DNA of 64,000 bases, taken from Oceanicola sp. D3 (GTDB lineage: Bacteria > Pseudomonadota > Alphaproteobacteria > Rhodobacterales > Rhodobacteraceae). The position numbers were made by a program, and so were the translations under genes. Each line of letters opens with the position of its first letter. Position 1 is the stretch's first letter. Where the stretch lies: the NCBI RefSeq assembly GCF_006351965.1, contig NZ_CP040932.1, positions 3,596,001-3,660,000 on the forward strand. Reading direction: 5' to 3'. Below are positions 17,878 to 28,484 of the stretch, in pieces. A model generated the notes under the pieces. It was not told the origin of the DNA, made no database searches, and saw only the letters and a program-made list of their open reading frames with translations.

Positions 17878-18735
17878 TCAGCCCTCGGCCACCCACCACT
17901 CGGGCCGCTCATCGCGCAGCATCCCTGCGGCCCGGTCGCGTGCCTCATTGTCCTCGAAAATGGCGAAGCAGGAGGCACCAGAGCCTGACATCCGCGCCAG
18001 CATCACCCCCTCCATCAAGCGCAGCTCATCAAGCACCTCGGCAATCTCCGGGGCCAGCGAGCAGGCGGGGGCTTCAAGATCATTGCGCTGCCACGTGAGC
18101 CAATCCACCAGCTCGCGGCGCGTGGGGGCCTCGGGCGGCTCCGGCAGGGGGGCGTTGTCATGCCGCTCCATCCGCCCAAACACCGCCGCCGTCGAAACCG
18201 GCACGCGCGGGTTGACCAGCAGCAGGTTGAGTTGCGGCATCCGCTCGATCCGCGTCAACTCCTCGCCAATGCCGCGCATCCGGTAGGCCACGCTCGGATC
18301 TGCGCAAACCGGCACATCCGCGCCCAGCGCCTCTGCCAGCCTGTGCGGGCCGGGCATAGGCAGGCGCCACAACTCCGAAAGCGCCCGCAGCGCAGCCGCG
18401 GCATCTGCCGAGCCACCACCGAGGCCGGAAGAGATCGGCAGGTTCTTTTCCAGCTGGATAGAGACACCGCCCGCCGGCAGCCCAAGCCGCGCGGCCTCGG
18501 CCTCCATCAGCTCCGCAGCCTGCAACACAAGGTTGGAAGGCCCCGGCGGCACGCTTGCCCCAAACGGGCCCGAGGCCCCAAGGCTCATCCCCGCCGCATC
18601 GCGCAGGATCAGGTGATCGCCCACATCGGCAAAGCACACGAGGCTGTCGAGCAGGTGATACCCATCACTGCGGCGGCCTGTAACGTGAAGCGCAAGGTTG
18701 ATCTTGGCCGGGGCGAAGGCCTCAACCTTCGTCAT
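17878..18735 (-). CDS. ispE: 4-diphosphocytidyl-2-C-methyl-D-erythritol kinase
   Basis: GHMP kinase of the non-mevalonate isoprenoid pathway. PAKINLAL at the N-terminus and the GHMP ATP-binding motif PISSGLGGGSADAA are clear; 285 residues is normal. The ATG at 18735 overlaps the end of the upstream TPR gene by 14 bases, so the two are probably coupled. It faces the polyprenyl synthase gene tail to tail, placing two isoprenoid steps side by side. Confidence 0.95.
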   Translation of the reverse strand: MTKVEAFAPAKINLALHVTGRRSDGYHLLDSLVCFADVGDHLILRDAAGMSLGASGPFGASVPPGPSNLVLQAAELMEAEAARLGLPAGGVSIQLEKNLPISSGLGGGSADAAAALRALSELWRLPMPGPHRLAEALGADVPVCADPSVAYRMRGIGEELTRIERMPQLNLLLVNPRVPVSTAAVFGRMERHDNAPLPEPPEAPTRRELVDWLTWQRNDLEAPACSLAPEIAEVLDELRLMEGVMLARMSGSGASCFAIFEDNEARDRAAGMLRDERPEWWVAEG

Positions 18736-20449
18736 TGGCGACCGCGAGCGGCTGTGCACCTTCCTCGGCCAGAACCTCGTCCAGCCCCACCTCCAGCTTG
18801 CGCCGGATGCGCTCCGCGTCCTTTTCTTCCGGCTCAAAGCTCAGCGCCCGCTTCCACTGGAATTGCGCCTCAAGATGGCGGCCCACGGCCCAGTAAACGT
18901 CGCCCAGATGGTCGTTGACGATCGGGTCCACCGGCAGCAACTCGGTTGCCCGCTCCATATGGGCCACCGCCTCATCGTAGCGGCCCAGCCGGTAAAGCAC
19001 CCAGCCGAGGCTGTCGGTGATGTGGCCACTGTCGGGGCGCTCGGCCACGGCACGTTCGATCATGTCGAGCGCCTCGTCGAGGTTTTCGCCCATCTCCACG
19101 TAGGAATAGCCAAGGTAGTTCAGCACCTGCGGCTGGTTCGGGCGCAGTTCCAGAGCCTTGCGAAAATCCGCTTCGGCCCCGTCCCATGTCTCCATCCGCT
19201 CACGGGTGATGCCCCGCGCGTAGTAAACAACCCAATGGGTCTCCAGATCGCTCTCGAAGAGCGCAATCGCCTTGTCATAGGCCGCTTCGCTCGCCGCCCA
19301 TTCCTCCTGCCCGCGCAGGATGTCGCCCAGCGCGATATGAACTCCCAGAATATCGGGGCGCGACTTGGCCAGCTGGCGCAACACCTCCGTGGCCGCCTCC
19401 ACCTTGCCAGCCCGGCGCAGCGCCTCGGCGCGGCCCATCTCGGCAGCATGGAACGCCGGGTCACTCTGCGGCACGCGCTCATATGTGCGGGTGGCCAGCT
19501 CGTATTGCTCCATCTGGTCCAGCAGCTCAGCCGCCAGCAGCAGCGCCTCGGTGTTGCCATCCGGGCGCAGGTAGTCGGAGGCGCGGGCGTAGAGCAGCGT
19601 GTAACTGTCGGAGGTTTCGCCGTTCAGCGCACCGGCCACCGAGAGAAACACCTCTGCCAGCCCGTCATCCGCCGAGCGGATCACGGTAAATGGCAAGGTC
19701 TCTCCGGCCTCCAGCTGCGTGCGCATGGCGGCAAGCTCTGGGTCCAGGTCGCGGGTGAAGGCCTTCTGCATCAGCTCCAGCGCAGACTCGTTGCGGCCCA
19801 GCTGGCTCAGCACCTGCACATGGGCAATCACGCCCCGGCGGGTCAGCCGCAGCGGCCCGGCCTCGCGGCCCGAAAAGATGTTGTCAGCCGCCTCGAAATC
19901 ACCCGCCACCCCAAAGGCCAGCGCCTTGTGATAAAGGCCAAACGCCTTCAGCCCGGTATCGGCAGCAGCGGTATCGAAAGCCTCCAGCGCCCGGTCCATA
20001 TTGCCCTGCGCCAGCTCGGCCCAGGCCCGTACCAGCCCGTCCACCAGCGGGCCAACGCTCTCACCCGCCTCGATGCTCTCCAGCACCCCGGCATAGTTCT
20101 TCTTGCGAAGCTCCTCGGCAATCAGCACCAGCTGCGCGATCTGGCTGTCCTCGGAGGTCTCCACCATCTGCCGGGCAATCGGCGCGGCGGCCTTGAAGTC
20201 GCCCAGCCCGATAAAGGCCAAAATGGCGTTTTCCAGCAAAAACGGGTTCGTCCGGTCGCGCACCAGAGCGCGGGTGTAATAATCGGCCGCGGCGCGAAAA
20301 TCGTTGTTGTAGCTGGCCACACGGGCCGCGAGATACGCGCCGGAAAGCCCCCTGTCGGCCTGTTGGGCCGCGGCGGGCAGGGCAAGGCTCACGGCCAGCG
20401 TCAGCGTGGCGGCGGTGCGAAGCAGTGATCTAAGGCGCGGGGTGCTCAT
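18722..20449 (-). CDS. Exported tetratricopeptide-repeat protein
   Basis: 575 residues: a signal sequence (about residues 1-28, ending PAAAQQ) followed by TPR units throughout. The clearest repeats are in the last 200 residues, for example DLETHWVVYYARG, PNQPQVLNYLGYSYVEMG and TDSLGWVLYRLGRYDEAVAHME. It is probably a periplasmic scaffold; partner unknown. Conserved position directly before ispE in related bacteria is known to me only from memory. ATG 20449. Confidence 0.85.
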   Translation of the reverse strand: MSTPRLRSLLRTAATLTLAVSLALPAAAQQADRGLSGAYLAARVASYNNDFRAAADYYTRALVRDRTNPFLLENAILAFIGLGDFKAAAPIARQMVETSEDSQIAQLVLIAEELRKKNYAGVLESIEAGESVGPLVDGLVRAWAELAQGNMDRALEAFDTAAADTGLKAFGLYHKALAFGVAGDFEAADNIFSGREAGPLRLTRRGVIAHVQVLSQLGRNESALELMQKAFTRDLDPELAAMRTQLEAGETLPFTVIRSADDGLAEVFLSVAGALNGETSDSYTLLYARASDYLRPDGNTEALLLAAELLDQMEQYELATRTYERVPQSDPAFHAAEMGRAEALRRAGKVEAATEVLRQLAKSRPDILGVHIALGDILRGQEEWAASEAAYDKAIALFESDLETHWVVYYARGITRERMETWDGAEADFRKALELRPNQPQVLNYLGYSYVEMGENLDEALDMIERAVAERPDSGHITDSLGWVLYRLGRYDEAVAHMERATELLPVDPIVNDHLGDVYWAVGRHLEAQFQWKRALSFEPEEKDAERIRRKLEVGLDEVLAEEGAQPLAVANDEG

Positions 20450-20591
20450 GGCGGGGCCGATCTACCTTTTATTGTTCATTGTCGGCGCACGGTAGACCCC
20501 TGCGCTTACCAAAACAATACGATCCCCGGCCACGACAGCCCTTGTCACGCGATTTCTCGCGCCATCGTGACGGCCCTGCCGCGCCCGCGGC

Positions 20592-22238
20592 TCACATGTT
20601 GGGGTAGTTCGGCCCGTCACCGCCCTGCGGCACCGTCCAGTTGATGTTCTGCGGCGGATCCTTGATGTCACAGGTCTTGCAGTGCACGCAGTTCTGGAAG
20701 TTGATGACAAACTCTTCCTTGCCGTCCTTCTCAACCACCTCATACACGCCCGCCGGGCAGTAGCGCTGCGCCGGTTCAGCATATTTCGGCAGGGTGAAGG
20801 CAATCGGAATCGACGGATCCTTCAGCTTCAAATGGCAGGGCTGGCTTTCCTCGTGGTTGGTCATCGAGAAAGACACATTGGTCAGCCGGTCAAAGCTGAG
20901 CTTGCCATCGGGCTTGGGGTATTCAATCGGCGCATGGTCGGCGGCCAGCCCGGTGGCATCGGCATCGTTCTTGCCGTGCTTCAGGGTGCCAAACAGGCTG
21001 AAGCCGAAGAGGTTGTTCGTCCACATATCCAAGCCGCCCAGCGCCAGCGACGGCCAGAGGCCCCACTTGCTCCACATCGGCTTCACGTTGCGCACCTTCT
21101 TGAGATCCTTGGCAATCGCCCCGCCGCGCACCTCAGCCTCATAAGCCGCCAGCTCGTCGCCCTCGCGCCCCGCCTTGATCGCCTCAAAGGCCGCCTCGGC
21201 CGCGGCCTTGCCGGAGAGCATGGCGTTATGGTTGCCCTTGATCCGTGGCACGTTGACCATGCCCACCGAGCAGCCCAGCAGCGCCACACCGGGCGCCACC
21301 ATCTTGGGCATGGACTGATAGCCACCCTCGGTGATCGCCCGCGCGCCATAGGCCACGCGCTTGCCGCCCTCCAACAGCTCAGCCACCATCGGATGATGCT
21401 TGAACCGCTGAAACTCCATGTAGGGGAAGAGATGCGGGTTCTTGTAGTTCAGGTGAACCACGAAGCCGACGTAAACCTGATTGTTCTCAAGGTGATAGAT
21501 AAAGGAACCACCCCCGGCATTGCCGCCCAGCGGCCAGCCCATCGTGTGGGTCACGGTGCCCTCGCGGTGCTTGGCAGGGTCGATCTCCCAGATCTCCTTC
21601 ATGCCAAGCCCGTATTTCTGCGGCTCATGCCCCTCGGCCAGCCCGTATTTGCCGATCACCTCCTTGGAGAGTGATCCCCGCACGCCCTCGCTGAGGAACA
21701 CATACTTGCCGTTCAGCACCATCCCCGGCTCATAGCCCGCGCCCGGCGTGCCATCGGGCTCACGGCCAAACTCACCGGCCACAACACCCTTCACCCGGTC
21801 GCCCTCATAGATCAGCTCCGAGCAGGCCATGCCGGGAAACACCTCAACCCCCAGCTCTTCCGCCTGCTCCGCCATCCAGCGGCAGACATTGCCCATGGAA
21901 ACGATGTAGTTGCCGTGGTTGTTCATCAGCGGCGGCATCGGGAAGTTGGGCACCCGCAGCTTGCCCTCTTCGCCAAGGATATAAAAATTGTCCTTCGTCA
22001 CCGGCACATTGACCGGCGCACCCTTCTCTTTCCAATCCGGAATCAGCGCATCAAGGCCGCACGGGTCCAGCACCGCGCCAGAGAGAATATGCGCCCCAAC
22101 TTCCGAGCCCTTCTCCAGCACCACCACGTCCAGATCGGCATCAAGCTGCTTGAGCCGGATCGCCGCCGAAAGCCCGGCAGGCCCGGCCCCCACGATCACC
22201 ACATCGTAGTCCATCGATTCCCGTTCGATCTCGGCCAT
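20592..22238 (-). CDS. etfD: Electron transfer flavoprotein-ubiquinone oxidoreductase
   Basis: Membrane-associated FAD and [4Fe-4S] protein that passes electrons from ETF to ubiquinone. The FAD motif DVVIVGAGPAGLS is N-terminal. The C-terminal cluster site has CPAGVYE, then CVHCKTC and IKDPPQNINW. Start: the second ATG, 22238, lies 9 bases after GGAGG, whereas the first ATG (22247) abuts that site and is less likely. Together with etfBA at 35.9-37.6 kb it completes the electron path from acyl-CoA dehydrogenases. It lies downstream of tRNA-Trp on the same strand. Confidence 0.96.
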   Translation of the reverse strand: MAEIERESMDYDVVIVGAGPAGLSAAIRLKQLDADLDVVVLEKGSEVGAHILSGAVLDPCGLDALIPDWKEKGAPVNVPVTKDNFYILGEEGKLRVPNFPMPPLMNNHGNYIVSMGNVCRWMAEQAEELGVEVFPGMACSELIYEGDRVKGVVAGEFGREPDGTPGAGYEPGMVLNGKYVFLSEGVRGSLSKEVIGKYGLAEGHEPQKYGLGMKEIWEIDPAKHREGTVTHTMGWPLGGNAGGGSFIYHLENNQVYVGFVVHLNYKNPHLFPYMEFQRFKHHPMVAELLEGGKRVAYGARAITEGGYQSMPKMVAPGVALLGCSVGMVNVPRIKGNHNAMLSGKAAAEAAFEAIKAGREGDELAAYEAEVRGGAIAKDLKKVRNVKPMWSKWGLWPSLALGGLDMWTNNLFGFSLFGTLKHGKNDADATGLAADHAPIEYPKPDGKLSFDRLTNVSFSMTNHEESQPCHLKLKDPSIPIAFTLPKYAEPAQRYCPAGVYEVVEKDGKEEFVINFQNCVHCKTCDIKDPPQNINWTVPQGGDGPNYPNM

Positions 22239-22345
22239 CGGGCTCATCCTCCGCGCAACAATTGTTCGTCCGGCCTTGGTTACCGGAGGGGCAGGCGCAA
22301 GGCAATCGCTACGCTGCGGCGCGGAGAAAGTGAGGGAAGGTGGCC

Positions 22346-22421
22346 TGGCAGGGGCAGCAGGGCTTGAACCCGCGACCTACGGTTTTGGAGACCGTCGCTC
22401 TACCAACTGAGCTATACCCCT
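22346..22421 (-). tRNA. trnW: tRNA-Trp (CCA)
   Basis: 76 bases including an encoded 3' CCA. The acceptor stem AGGGGTA pairs with TGCCCCT; the D-arm contains GCTCAGTTGGTAGAGC; the anticodon stem ACGGT/ACCGT holds loop CTCCAAA with anticodon CCA; the T-arm has GGTTCAAGCC. The cloverleaf is complete. Confidence 0.97.
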
Positions 22422-22508
22422 AAGGCCGGTGCCGTGCATATGAAAGCGCGCCTGCCTTGGCAAGAGGGAAATCCGCAGCGCGGGGCTTGTGCGGCCATCC
22501 CGCGGCCC

Positions 22509-23480
22509 TCAAATCCACTTCAAGCGGCGCAGCACCCAAAACTGCCCGACCGCCACAACGCAGAGCGCCCCGGTAAACACCCAGAACGCCGCGCCGCTTT
22601 CGGCCCCCGGCATCCCGCCAAGGTTGATCCCCATCAACCCGGTCAAAAAGCCCAGCGGCAGGAAGATCGCGCTGAGGATGCTCAGCAGGTAGAGGTTGCG
22701 GTTCAGCCTGTCCTGCACCGCCGAGTCGATCTCGTCCTTCAACACGATCAAGCGGTCGCGCATGGCGTCCAGCTCCTCCACCGCGCGCACCAGCTTGTCA
22801 TGCGCCTCGTTGAGCCTGCGGCGGTCGCTCTTGGACAGCATCGCATGGCCACCACTGACGAGCAGGCCAATCGCATCACGCTGCGGGCCGAGGTAACGGC
22901 GCAGGTCGATCACCTCCTGCCGCTCATCCACCACCTGTCCGCGCTGTGCCGGGTCGGGCGTGGCAATCACCGCGTCCTCCAGCGCGTCCACCCGCTCGGC
23001 CAGATCAAACAGCGCCCCGTCAATCCGCCCGCCCAAGTGCTCCACCAGAGCCGCCAAAAACGTCCCCGCGCTTTGCGGGCCCTCGCCCGCCTCCACCTCC
23101 CGGCGCAAATCGGTGAGCGAGAGCAGCGGGCGCCGCGAGAGGGTGATGATTCGCGCCGGGTTCAGGAACACCCGCAGCGAAACCATGTCTTCCACCTCTT
23201 CGCCGGGGTTCAGGTTGACCCCCCGCAAAATCACCACCAGCCCGTCCTCCTGCACCGAAGTGCGGGGCCGGGTCGATTTGGCGGTCAGTGCGGCGCGGGT
23301 CGGCGGCTCGACGAAGTCCAGCACCTCCTCCATCCAAGGGTCGGTTTCCGGGTGGTCGGCCACAAGATGCAGCCACGCCAACTCGTCCGCCTTCAGGCTG
23401 GTGACGATATGCGCCTCGCTGTCGAGCCGCTGGCCCGCGTCGGGGCCGTTCAGGCAATAGGCAAATTCGATGTGCTCCAT
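22509..23480 (-). CDS. zntB: CorA/ZntB-family divalent cation transporter
   Basis: 323 residues with a large cytoplasmic N-terminal domain and two C-terminal transmembrane segments (about residues 265-285 and 298-315). The loop after the first membrane segment reads GLMGINLGGMPG. Classical CorA magnesium channels have GMN here, while ZntB-type zinc transporters often vary from it, so this may be the ZntB branch. The acidic-poor short C-terminal tail (RRLKWI) is basic as in the family. Monocistronic on the minus strand, downstream of a 250-base gap. Confidence 0.85.
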   Translation of the reverse strand: MEHIEFAYCLNGPDAGQRLDSEAHIVTSLKADELAWLHLVADHPETDPWMEEVLDFVEPPTRAALTAKSTRPRTSVQEDGLVVILRGVNLNPGEEVEDMVSLRVFLNPARIITLSRRPLLSLTDLRREVEAGEGPQSAGTFLAALVEHLGGRIDGALFDLAERVDALEDAVIATPDPAQRGQVVDERQEVIDLRRYLGPQRDAIGLLVSGGHAMLSKSDRRRLNEAHDKLVRAVEELDAMRDRLIVLKDEIDSAVQDRLNRNLYLLSILSAIFLPLGFLTGLMGINLGGMPGAESGAAFWVFTGALCVVAVGQFWVLRRLKWI

Positions 23481-23588
23481 GGGCCAGAGCCTAGCCCCCG
23501 CATCGCGCCGGGCAACCGAAATCCGGCAATGGCCACAGAGGCGAAGCCACCAGCGCGCGCAGCCTTAACAGCGAACGCCCTGCATTTT

Positions 23589-23632
23589 CTCATAGGTATG
23601 GAATGTGCATGGAATGTGCATAGGATGTTGCC
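23589..23632 (-). repeat. Iteron-like element with 11-base period, copy 1
   Basis: On the plus strand GGAATGTGCAT occurs twice in perfect tandem (23600-23610 and 23611-23621). Read on the minus strand: GGCAACATCC, one base, ATGCACA, TTCC, ATGCACA, TTCC, ATACCTA. The same arrangement recurs at 57102-57141. The 11-base step equals about one helical turn, which suggests a protein that binds in register. It sits in the 251-base gap upstream of the zntB-like gene; otherwise I see nothing coding there. Confidence 0.6.
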
Positions 23633-23731
23633 CCCCAAAACCACTGGTTAACGGCACCACTGCCGCCCACGCAACGGCATCCCTGCAAAGCCCGCCGCGC
23701 CCCCGGTGGAGCGCGGCGCAAGCCATTGATA

Positions 23732-25888
23732 TCAGGCGAACTCCACGCCAGCATCCACCATCGGAAGCCGCATGATCCGCTTGCCCGTCGCCGCAAAGAT
23801 CGCATTGGCCACAGCAGGCGCCGCAGGCGGCAGCCCCGGCTCCCCGATCCCCGTAGGCGCTTCAGCAGAGGCCACGATATGCACCTCGATCTTGGGCATA
23901 TCGTTGATCCGGAGCGGCTCGTAATCGGGGAAGTTGCTCTGCACCACCTCACCGCTATCCAAGGTGATTTTCTGACGCATTGCATGGCTCAAACCATAGC
24001 CAATCGCCCCCTCCACCTGGGCACGGATCACATCGGGGTTCACCGCCACGCCGCAATCCACCGCCGCCACGATCCGCTCCAGTTTCACGCGGCCATCAGC
24101 ATCGGTCGACACTTCGGCCACCTGCGCCACATAGCTGTTGAACGAGGGATGCACCGCCACGCCCCGGCCCCAGCCATCGGGCAAGTCATTGCCCCAACCG
24201 GCTTTTTCCGCAGCGAGCTTCAGCACGCCCAGCAGGCGCGGGCTGCCCGCCAGCAGCTCTTCGCGGAAGGCCACCGGATCGGCGCCCGCAGCTTCGGCGG
24301 CCATATCCATCGCCACCTCCATCGCATAGCCCGAGTGGCTGTGGCCCACCGAGCGCCACCAGAGCACCGGCACCGGGGTTTCCATGTTGCGCACCGAAAC
24401 CTTCATCGCCGGGATCGCATATTGCGTATCTGAAACGCCCTCGACGGTGGAGTGATCCACCCCGTCATGCACGATCATCTCTTCCATCGGCGTGCCGGTG
24501 AAGATCGACTTCGAGGCCACGTCCGATTGCCACGCAGCGAGCTTGCCGTCCGCCCCGACCGCCATCTTTACCCGATGCTTAACCATTGGCCGGTAGTATC
24601 CACCCCGCACGTCGTCTTCGCGGGTCCAAACCAGCTTCACCGGCTGATCGGTGCCCAAGGCGATGGCGGCCATCGCGGCCTCCACGTGGTAGTCGCTGTC
24701 CATATTCGCGCGTCGGCCAAAAGAGCCGCCCGCGTAAACGGTCTCGATGGAGGTGTTTTCCGGGCCAACGCCAGTGACCGCGCCCACGGCCATCTGCGTC
24801 ACGGTCGGAAACTGCGATCCGTCCCAAATGTGCACCTTGCCGTCCTTGGCCTGCACCACGCAGTTCATGGTCTCCATCGGCGCATGGGCAAGGAACGGAA
24901 AGTCAAACTCCGCTTCCACGGCGGTGCCGGTCTCTAGCGCCTCGGCCACGCCCGCGTCGTCACGGGCCACCGGGCCGTCACCATCGAGCGCGGCGGCATA
25001 TTCGGCCTCCATCTCTTCGGTGGAGCGCCCTTCTGCATTGGAGAAATCCCACTCGATGCTCAGCGCGTCCCGGCCCTGCATCGCGGCCCAGGTGTCGGTG
25101 GCATAAACCACCACGCCCTTGGGCGTTTCCTTCACCGCAGACACGCCGGGCACCTCCAGCGCAGCGCTGTCGTCAAGGCTCGCAACCGTTCCGCCAAAGC
25201 GCGGCGCCCGTGCCATCACGGCATAGATCGCGCCCTCAGGTGCCACGTCCATGGCGAAGATCGCGGTGCCATCCGTCTTGGCCGGAGTATCCTTCCGGGG
25301 CAGCAGATCTTGCCCTATCAGTTTGAAATCCTTCGGCTCTTTCAGGATCGGCTCGCTCGGCGGCTCGGCGGTCTCCTTCACCTTGCCAACCAGCTCACCA
25401 AAGCCCGCGGATACATCCCCGTGGCGCACCACCCCCTTGTCGATGGTGATCTCGCTGGCCCGCACGGCCCACTCAAGGCTCGCTGCCTCCATCAGCATCG
25501 CCCGCGCCGCTGCGCCCGCCTGACGGTATTGCATGTAGCTGTTGGCCATTGCCGTCGAGCCGCCGGTGCCCTGCATTCCGAAAAGCGTATTGGCATATTT
25601 CGAGGCATCCGCCGGGGCAAACTCGATCTGGAGCGCGTCCCAATCGGCGTCCATCTCCTCGGCCACCAGCGTGGCAAGGCCCGTGGTCGTGCCCTGCCCC
25701 ATCTCGAAGTGCTTGATGATCACCGTCACGGTGCCATCCGGCGCGATCTTCACAAAGGGGTTGGGCACCAGCGCGCCATCATGCCCGGCAGCCAGCGCGC
25801 CCTTGGCATTCAGCCCGATAACTAGCGAAGCCCCCGCAGCGGCAGAGCCAGCGAGGAAGGAGCGGCGGGAAGGTGTAAAATCATTCAT
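23732..25888 (-). CDS. Molybdenum hydroxylase large subunit (xanthine dehydrogenase/IorB type)
   Basis: 718 residues. Molybdopterin-binding subunit of the isoquinoline 1-oxidoreductase/aldehyde oxidase branch, exported by the Tat pathway: the N-terminus carries [16 protein letters not shown]. Motifs such as [13 protein letters not shown] and the GVGEPGLPP-like [13 protein letters not shown] near the C-terminus bind the cofactor and include the usual catalytic Glu. The ATG at 25888 is 4 bases after the small-subunit stop. Substrate (an aldehyde or N-heterocycle) is not known. Confidence 0.88.
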   Translation of the reverse strand: MNDFTPSRRSFLAGSAAAGASLVIGLNAKGALAAGHDGALVPNPFVKIAPDGTVTVIIKHFEMGQGTTTGLATLVAEEMDADWDALQIEFAPADASKYANTLFGMQGTGGSTAMANSYMQYRQAGAAARAMLMEAASLEWAVRASEITIDKGVVRHGDVSAGFGELVGKVKETAEPPSEPILKEPKDFKLIGQDLLPRKDTPAKTDGTAIFAMDVAPEGAIYAVMARAPRFGGTVASLDDSAALEVPGVSAVKETPKGVVVYATDTWAAMQGRDALSIEWDFSNAEGRSTEEMEAEYAAALDGDGPVARDDAGVAEALETGTAVEAEFDFPFLAHAPMETMNCVVQAKDGKVHIWDGSQFPTVTQMAVGAVTGVGPENTSIETVYAGGSFGRRANMDSDYHVEAAMAAIALGTDQPVKLVWTREDDVRGGYYRPMVKHRVKMAVGADGKLAAWQSDVASKSIFTGTPMEEMIVHDGVDHSTVEGVSDTQYAIPAMKVSVRNMETPVPVLWWRSVGHSHSGYAMEVAMDMAAEAAGADPVAFREELLAGSPRLLGVLKLAAEKAGWGNDLPDGWGRGVAVHPSFNSYVAQVAEVSTDADGRVKLERIVAAVDCGVAVNPDVIRAQVEGAIGYGLSHAMRQKITLDSGEVVQSNFPDYEPLRINDMPKIEVHIVASAEAPTGIGEPGLPPAAPAVANAIFAATGKRIMRLPMVDAGVEFA

Positions 25889-25892
25889 GGTC

Positions 25893-26354
25893 TCAGCCCT
25901 CCATCCGCTTCGCCGCATCGTGAATCGCAGCCCGGATCCGCACATAGGTGGCGCAGCGGCACACGTTGCCTCCCATGTAGCTGTCAATGTCCTCATCCGT
26001 CGGGGCGGCGTTTTCGCTCAGCAAACCAACGGCTTGCATGATCTGGCCTGACTGGCAGTAGCCACATTGCACCACGTCATTGGCGCGCCATGCGGCCTGC
26101 ACCGCCTCGGCCACCGGCCCGCTGGCCCCTTCGATGGTGGTCACCTCAAGCCCCTCCACGTCAGAGATCCACGTCTGGCAGGAGCGGGTCGGTTCGCCAT
26201 CCACATGCACGGTGCAGGCCCCGCAAGAGGCCACGCCGCAGCCAAACTTGGTGCCAGTGAGCTTGAGGCGGTCGCGGATCACCCAGAGGAGCGGCATCTC
26301 TTCGGGGGCCTCAACCGAAACCTCCTCGCCATTGAGTTTGAAGGAAATAGACAT
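25893..26354 (-). CDS. Molybdenum hydroxylase [2Fe-2S] small subunit (IorA type)
   Basis: 153 residues with two [2Fe-2S] centres: a plant-ferredoxin type ([15 protein letters not shown] and a later Cys in RSCQTW) and the helical type (CGYCQSGQ and NVCRCATY). It delivers electrons from the large subunit, probably to a periplasmic cytochrome, as in other two-subunit IorAB enzymes. The Tat signal is on the partner, which would carry this subunit along. ATG 26354 follows AGGGAGG. Confidence 0.9.
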   Translation of the reverse strand: MSISFKLNGEEVSVEAPEEMPLLWVIRDRLKLTGTKFGCGVASCGACTVHVDGEPTRSCQTWISDVEGLEVTTIEGASGPVAEAVQAAWRANDVVQCGYCQSGQIMQAVGLLSENAAPTDEDIDSYMGGNVCRCATYVRIRAAIHDAAKRMEG

Positions 26355-26448
26355 GGGTGCTGGCCTCCCTGAGCTGGCGCGGTGAACGGTTGCGTTCATT
26401 TTGCTCAGGGATGTAGAGCGCGGTGACATTTTGTCCTGCCAGCCAGCC

Positions 26449-26483
26449 AAAAAAGTCGGGCCGCCCCGGCTAAGGGGCGGCCC
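26449..26483 (-). terminator. Terminator of tuf
   Basis: Minus-strand stem GGGCCGCCCC / GGGGCGGCCC (10 base pairs, loop TTAGCC) followed by GACTTTTTT. It lies about 50 bases past the tuf stop and upstream of the molybdenum hydroxylase genes. Confidence 0.88.
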
Positions 26484-26504
26484 TGCAAAGCTTTTTCAAG
26501 GTGA

Positions 26505-26527
26505 GGTGGGCAGATTGCCCACCCTAC
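26505..26527. repeat. Dispersed palindrome, copy 1
   Basis: GGTGGGCAGATTGCCCACC followed by CTAC, just after the tuf stop. The same 23-24 base element occurs at 59642 and 60171. The palindrome GGTGGGCAA/TTGCCCACC can form a hairpin in RNA. Confidence 0.75.
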
Positions 26528-26530
26528 CGA

Positions 26531-27706
<1,176 letters not shown>

Positions 27707-27728
27707 CGTCCTTGGCGCCTCTTTTCGG

Positions 27729-27746
27729 GGGGCCGACGGTGGCCCC
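27729..27746 (-). other. Small hairpin in the tuf leader
   Basis: GGGGCC and GGCCCC arms of six bases with a six-base loop, about 23-40 bases before the tuf start. It would lie in the 5' untranslated RNA; a role is unproven. Confidence 0.35.
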
Positions 27747-27842
27747 GGGATTTGCATGGGCGGGTGCCTACGCGGGCATGGGGGAAAAATCAAGCAGGTT
27801 TGGGGGCAAGCAGTTCACATCACGACAAAAGCCGCGCCGCAC

Positions 27843-28484
27843 CTATTGTGCAGGTGTGATGACCTCGCCGATGTCGGGCGACACGCCAGGCCGGTCGGTT
27901 GCCGCCGGGGGCACCGTGGGCGCAGGCAAGGGCGTGGCTTGCACTGTCGGAGCGGGGGCGCTGCGGCGGGTAAACCACCCCGGATTCTCCCGCATCCACG
28001 CTTCGATCAGCCGCGCCGCATTGGCCGAAAGCTGCTCGATCTGTTGCTCCCGAGTGCGGGTCAGCCCCGAGCCCACGACGGTTTCGCTGGAAAACCGCTC
28101 AAACACCGTGAAGGCGCGGGGCTCGGCGTTCAGCTTGCCGCCCGCCGCATCATCCCAGACCGAAACCTGTATCCGCAGCACGGACTTGGGCGAAAGCACC
28201 ACCGGCACACCGGGCACCGCCAGCGCATAGGCATCAACCTTCACCGCGACGTGGTAGAGTTGTCCGCCGTCAAACCGGCCAAAGCGCTGGGTCAGGGCGC
28301 TCTCCAGCGCCGCCTGCCATTCCTCCGGCGTAGCCTCCCGCGAGGGTGGCACCTTCTTGGCCCCTTCGGCGACCACCACCGCATGCCCAAGGCTGAAAGC
28401 CCCGATGGGCACCACCGGCTCTTCAAGGTCGGCCACGGCGGAGCAGCCTGCCAGAAGCAACAGCAGGGCCGCGGCGCGCCTCAC
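27843..28484 (-). CDS. Lipoprotein of unknown function
   Basis: 213 residues with signal sequence and lipobox LAGC. The mature part has a repeatless mixed fold with segments such as YHVAVKVDAYAL and FERFSSETVVGSGL, and ends in a Pro/Ala-rich tail. The GTG start at 28484 overlaps the stop codon of the M48 peptidase gene (GTGA), so it is coupled to it. No family recognised with confidence. The operon with an M48 peptidase and a DUF898 membrane protein hints at envelope protein handling. Confidence 0.72.
   Translation of the reverse strand: MRRAAALLLLLAGCSAVADLEEPVVPIGAFSLGHAVVVAEGAKKVPPSREATPEEWQAALESALTQRFGRFDGGQLYHVAVKVDAYALAVPGVPVVLSPKSVLRIQVSVWDDAAGGKLNAEPRAFTVFERFSSETVVGSGLTRTREQQIEQLSANAARLIEAWMRENPGWFTRRSAPAPTVQATPLPAPTVPPAATDRPGVSPDIGEVITPAQ

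Noticed and set aside
18698-20428. A 576-codon plus-strand open frame opposite the TPR gene.
   Set aside because: High GC leaves long antisense frames. The product is His/Arg/Gln-rich without domains, and the minus strand codes a clear TPR protein.
20544-20571. GTCACG/CGTGAC inverted repeat downstream of the etfD stop as a terminator.
   Set aside because: The stem is interrupted and no T-run follows.
22257-22266. AACAATTGTT palindrome before etfD as an operator.
   Set aside because: Ten bases is short, with no second copy or known regulator to support it.
23600-23621. Tandem GGAATGTGCAT as a CRISPR seed.
   Set aside because: Units are 11 bases with no spacers, and there are no cas genes nearby.
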